A DNA stretch of 7,679 nt, taken from assembly GCA_902488815.1 (NCBI GenBank), contig CABTXP010000051.1, positions 1 through 7,679 on the forward strand. Direction: 5' to 3'. The translations under genes and the position numbers were made by a program. Origin of the DNA: an uncultured Eubacteriales bacterium (GTDB taxonomy: Bacteria > Bacillota > Clostridia > Tissierellales > Peptoniphilaceae). The notes beneath the pieces are model-generated. The model made no database searches. It was not told the origin of the DNA and saw only the letters and a program-made list of their open reading frames with translations. Positions 5,805-7,679 of the stretch are shown in pieces (the stretch's first letter is position 1; every line of letters begins with the position of its first letter).

Positions 5805-6583
5805 TGAGTGAATTACAAAAGAGAGTAGCTACAGGTATTGTCGGTGGCGCTGTACTTTTATTTATATTGTTAAAGGGCGGGATATTTTTATCTGTCTTTC
5901 TATTATTGGCAGGAATAATTATGTCTTTGGAGCTTAACAATGCTTTTAAAAAAATCGGCATTAAAATTAATTTAATTGCCATGATAATCGGTTGTGCAGT
6001 TATATTTTTAGAATATTTTATAGAAATGCCTGAGACATCGTCATTATTTGCGGTATTCTTAGTTACTTTTTTATTTGTATTATTAACTGATGAGCATACA
6101 GTTCAAGACGGAATATATACAGTTTTTTGTTTCTTATATGCACCGTTTTTACTGAGCACATTGAGACATATGGATAAGACACCATTTTTATTTTTGGTAA
6201 TTATTTTAGCTTTCGGTACAGATACTTTTGCTTATTTTGTAGGCGTAAAGTTCGGAAAGCATAAATTAATACCTAAGGTAAGTCCTAAAAAAAGTGTTGA
6301 GGGTGCTATAGGCGGAATTGTAGGCAGCTTAATACTGTCTTTAATATTTATGTACTTTACAAAAATTAATATAACATGGGCAACTATACCTTTTTTGATT
6401 TTAGCTTCCATAGCAAGTGAAATAGGGGACTTGGTTGCATCAAAATTAAAGAGATACACAGGTATTAAAGATTTCGGGAATATTTTGCCCGGTCACGGCG
6501 GTATTATGGACAGATTTGACAGCATAATTTTAGTATCACCTGTAATTTATTTCGCCTTCGAAGTTCTGAAGGAGGTTATTTAA
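5804..6583 (+). CDS. cdsA: Phosphatidate cytidylyltransferase (CDP-diacylglycerol synthase)
   Basis: CdsA joins phosphatidic acid and CTP to make CDP-diacylglycerol, the precursor of phosphatidylglycerol and related phospholipids, within the membrane. The 259-residue protein is strongly hydrophobic, with several membrane segments across residues 10-205. Near the C-terminus it carries the full family signature, residues 213-239: SKLKRYTGIKDFGNILPGHG followed by GIMDRFD, including the acidic residues thought to bind metal. A SPKKSVEGAIGG motif lies at about 160-171. The start is GTG, overlapping the uppS TAG by one base, with GGTGG six bases upstream; the MSELQKRVATGIVGG N-terminus fits the family. 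The TAA stop is immediately followed by the rseP start codon. In many Firmicutes dxr comes next, but here it does not. Confidence 0.96.
   Translation: MSELQKRVATGIVGGAVLLFILLKGGIFLSVFLLLAGIIMSLELNNAFKKIGIKINLIAMIIGCAVIFLEYFIEMPETSSLFAVFLVTFLFVLLTDEHTVQDGIYTVFCFLYAPFLLSTLRHMDKTPFLFLVIILAFGTDTFAYFVGVKFGKHKLIPKVSPKKSVEGAIGGIVGSLILSLIFMYFTKINITWATIPFLILASIASEIGDLVASKLKRYTGIKDFGNILPGHGGIMDRFDSIILVSPVIYFAFEVLKEVI
6569..6575 (+). promoter_or_regulatory. rseP: Ribosome binding site that sets the rseP start
   Basis: AAGGAGG sits inside the last codons of cdsA, eight bases before the TTG at 6584. It supports a TTG start for rseP directly after the cdsA stop. Confidence 0.85.
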
Positions 6584-7600
6584 TTGGGAATTATTGCAGC
6601 AATAATTGTATTTTTGCTTGTAGTAATGCTCCACGAGTTGGGGCATTTTGCAGTTGCAAAGATGGTAGGCATAAAAGTTTTGGAATTTTCTATAGGCATG
6701 GGTCCTGTAATTTATTCAAATGAAAAGGGAGAGACCAAGTATTCTTTACGTGCTCTACCTATAGGAGGATATGTTGCCATGGAAGGAGAAGAAACGGACT
6801 CAGAAGACGAAAGGTCCTTTAACAACGCAAAAGTTTCAAGTAGAATTGCAGTTGTCCTTGCCGGCGCAACTATGAACTTTGTTCTTGCAATAGTAGCATT
6901 TTTTATAATAAACATGGTGAGAGGATTTCCTACGACAGTTATTAACGATTTTACCGAAAATTCTCCTGCCTATACAGCAGGCATGAGATCAGGAGATAAG
7001 ATCATCTCTATTGACGGTGCTGAAATCAAATCATGGGATGAAATTTCAAAAACTATTTCTCATGCTGTGAACGAAAAAATGGATTTTGTCGTTGAAAGAG
7101 ACGGAGAAAGCGTAGATCTTCAAATCCCTGTTGTTGAACAAAACATTGAAGGCTACGGCACAAGGAAAATTGTTGGAATTATACCGAAAAACGAAACGAG
7201 TTTAGGCCAATCTGTAATATATGCTTTTAAAGACACAGGCTATGTAATTAAAATGGTTTTCTCCGCTTTACGCGGATTAGTAACAGGCGGCGTTCATACT
7301 CAAGACTTGGCAGGACCTATCGGTGTTATAAATATTATAAGTGAACAATCTAAAAACGGTATTTTATCCGTGATATCAATTTTGGGATTAATAAGTGCGA
7401 ACTTAGGAGTTATGAATTTACTTCCCATACCTGCCTTAGACGGAGGCAAAATATTGTTTTTATTAATTGAAGCAATTAAAGGAGAGCCTGTCAACACAAA
7501 AATAGAACAAGGTTTTGCTACGGCGGGCATTATGTTGTTATTTGCACTAGTGTTATATGTTACAATATTTGGCGATTTGAAGAGAATCTTAGGGTGGTAA
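6584..7600 (+). CDS. rseP: RseP/RasP family site-2 intramembrane zinc metalloprotease
   Basis: This protease cuts membrane proteins within the bilayer: anti-sigma factors, signal-peptide remnants and cell-division proteins in B. subtilis (RasP). The 338-residue protein starts at TTG, needed because the first membrane helix with the zinc motif HELGH (17-21) begins almost at once. Next come a conserved RALPIGGYVAMEGE loop (about 56-69), a second membrane segment with the MNFVLAIVAFF sequence (about 97-107), one PDZ domain (about 119-185, with SPAYTAGMRSGDKIISIDG), and the C-terminal region with NLLPIPALDGGKI (278-290), whose aspartate 286 is the third zinc ligand. A final membrane helix lies at about 310-330. 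There is one PDZ domain, as in Gram-positive forms, not the two of E. coli. All catalytic residues are present. Confidence 0.97.
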   Translation: MGIIAAIIVFLLVVMLHELGHFAVAKMVGIKVLEFSIGMGPVIYSNEKGETKYSLRALPIGGYVAMEGEETDSEDERSFNNAKVSSRIAVVLAGATMNFVLAIVAFFIINMVRGFPTTVINDFTENSPAYTAGMRSGDKIISIDGAEIKSWDEISKTISHAVNEKMDFVVERDGESVDLQIPVVEQNIEGYGTRKIVGIIPKNETSLGQSVIYAFKDTGYVIKMVFSALRGLVTGGVHTQDLAGPIGVINIISEQSKNGILSVISILGLISANLGVMNLLPIPALDGGKILFLLIEAIKGEPVNTKIEQGFATAGIMLLFALVLYVTIFGDLKRILGW

Positions 7601-7601
7601 T

Positions 7602-7679
7602 GTGAAAAGAAATAATACGAGAGTTATTAAAGTAGGGGATGTTCTCATCGGTGGGACAAACCCTATTTCTATACAGTCA
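7602..7679 (+). CDS. ispG: 4-hydroxy-3-methylbut-2-enyl diphosphate synthase IspG, 3' truncated by window end
   Basis: IspG (GcpE) is the iron-sulfur enzyme of the penultimate MEP-pathway step, making HMBPP from methylerythritol cyclodiphosphate. Only 26 codons are visible, from a GTG one base after the rseP stop: KRNNTRVIKVGDVLIGG then TNPISIQS. This matches the family N-terminus, with its T-R-x-V-x-V-G-x-V-x-I-G-G and P-I-x-V-Q-S-M pattern. A GGTGG in the last rseP codons (7593-7597) may serve as ribosome binding site. The next codon would be expected to be ATG (methionine). The catalytic cysteines lie beyond the window. The neighbour order rseP-ispG is common in clostridia. Confidence 0.9.
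   Translation, partial: MKRNNTRVIKVGDVLIGGTNPISIQS

Noticed and set aside
7666..7679. Possible adapter sequence at the right end (ending CAGTCA)
   Set aside because: The final bases read in frame as the expected IspG motif P-I-S-I-Q-S, so they are genomic; the similarity to an adapter tail is coincidental.
1..7679. Search for tRNAs, rRNA, CRISPR repeats, insertion sequences, inverted-repeat mobile ends or a novel multi-gene system
   Set aside because: Every gene belongs to a well-known housekeeping family, intergenic spaces are 130 bases or less, and no repeats beyond the terminator stems were seen.

Overview
This 7.7 kb window is a stretch of conserved housekeeping genes from a low-GC Gram-positive bacterium (Firmicutes/Bacillota). 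The evidence is the AT-rich sequence, strong AGGAGG ribosome binding sites, U-rich intrinsic terminators, the gene order rpsB-tsf-pyrH-frr-uppS-cdsA-rseP, and an LCP-family wall gene next to rsfS. The gene content fits an anaerobic Clostridia or Tissierellia lineage (Peptoniphilus/Anaerococcus-like), but this is inference, not identification. All genes are on the + strand and coding density is very high. The longest stretch without a gene is about 130 bp (2116-2245).

Layout. Bases 1-21 are not genomic: they match the 3' end of the Illumina TruSeq read-2 adapter, so the window begins at an untrimmed contig end. The first gene (22-728) is a 5'-truncated LytR-CpsA-Psr wall-polymer transferase, followed by rsfS and ridA, whose start overlaps the rsfS stop by one base. 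A terminator at 1475-1499 closes this group. comEA (1534-2115) stands alone as a DNA-uptake receptor gene. After a leader with a possible promoter comes the translation block: rpsB, a terminator-like hairpin, tsf, pyrH and frr. A third terminator hairpin (5043-5070) lies directly before the envelope and isoprenoid block: uppS, cdsA, rseP and the start of ispG, which runs off the right end.

How the genes relate. S2, EF-Ts, UMP kinase and RRF serve ribosome assembly, elongation, nucleotide supply and ribosome recycling; RsfS silences 50S subunits. UppS makes the C55 lipid carrier, CdsA makes CDP-diacylglycerol, RseP is an intramembrane protease, and IspG makes isoprenoid precursor upstream of UppS. 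LCP proteins transfer wall polymers from the C55 carrier.

I see no sign of a novel system, mobile element, CRISPR array or defence island. Points worth a second look are the adapter remnant, dxr missing from its usual place between cdsA and rseP, two terminator hairpins abutting the Shine-Dalgarno sequences of tsf and uppS, a run of four genes with non-ATG starts, an acidic tail on S2, and an isolated comEA.
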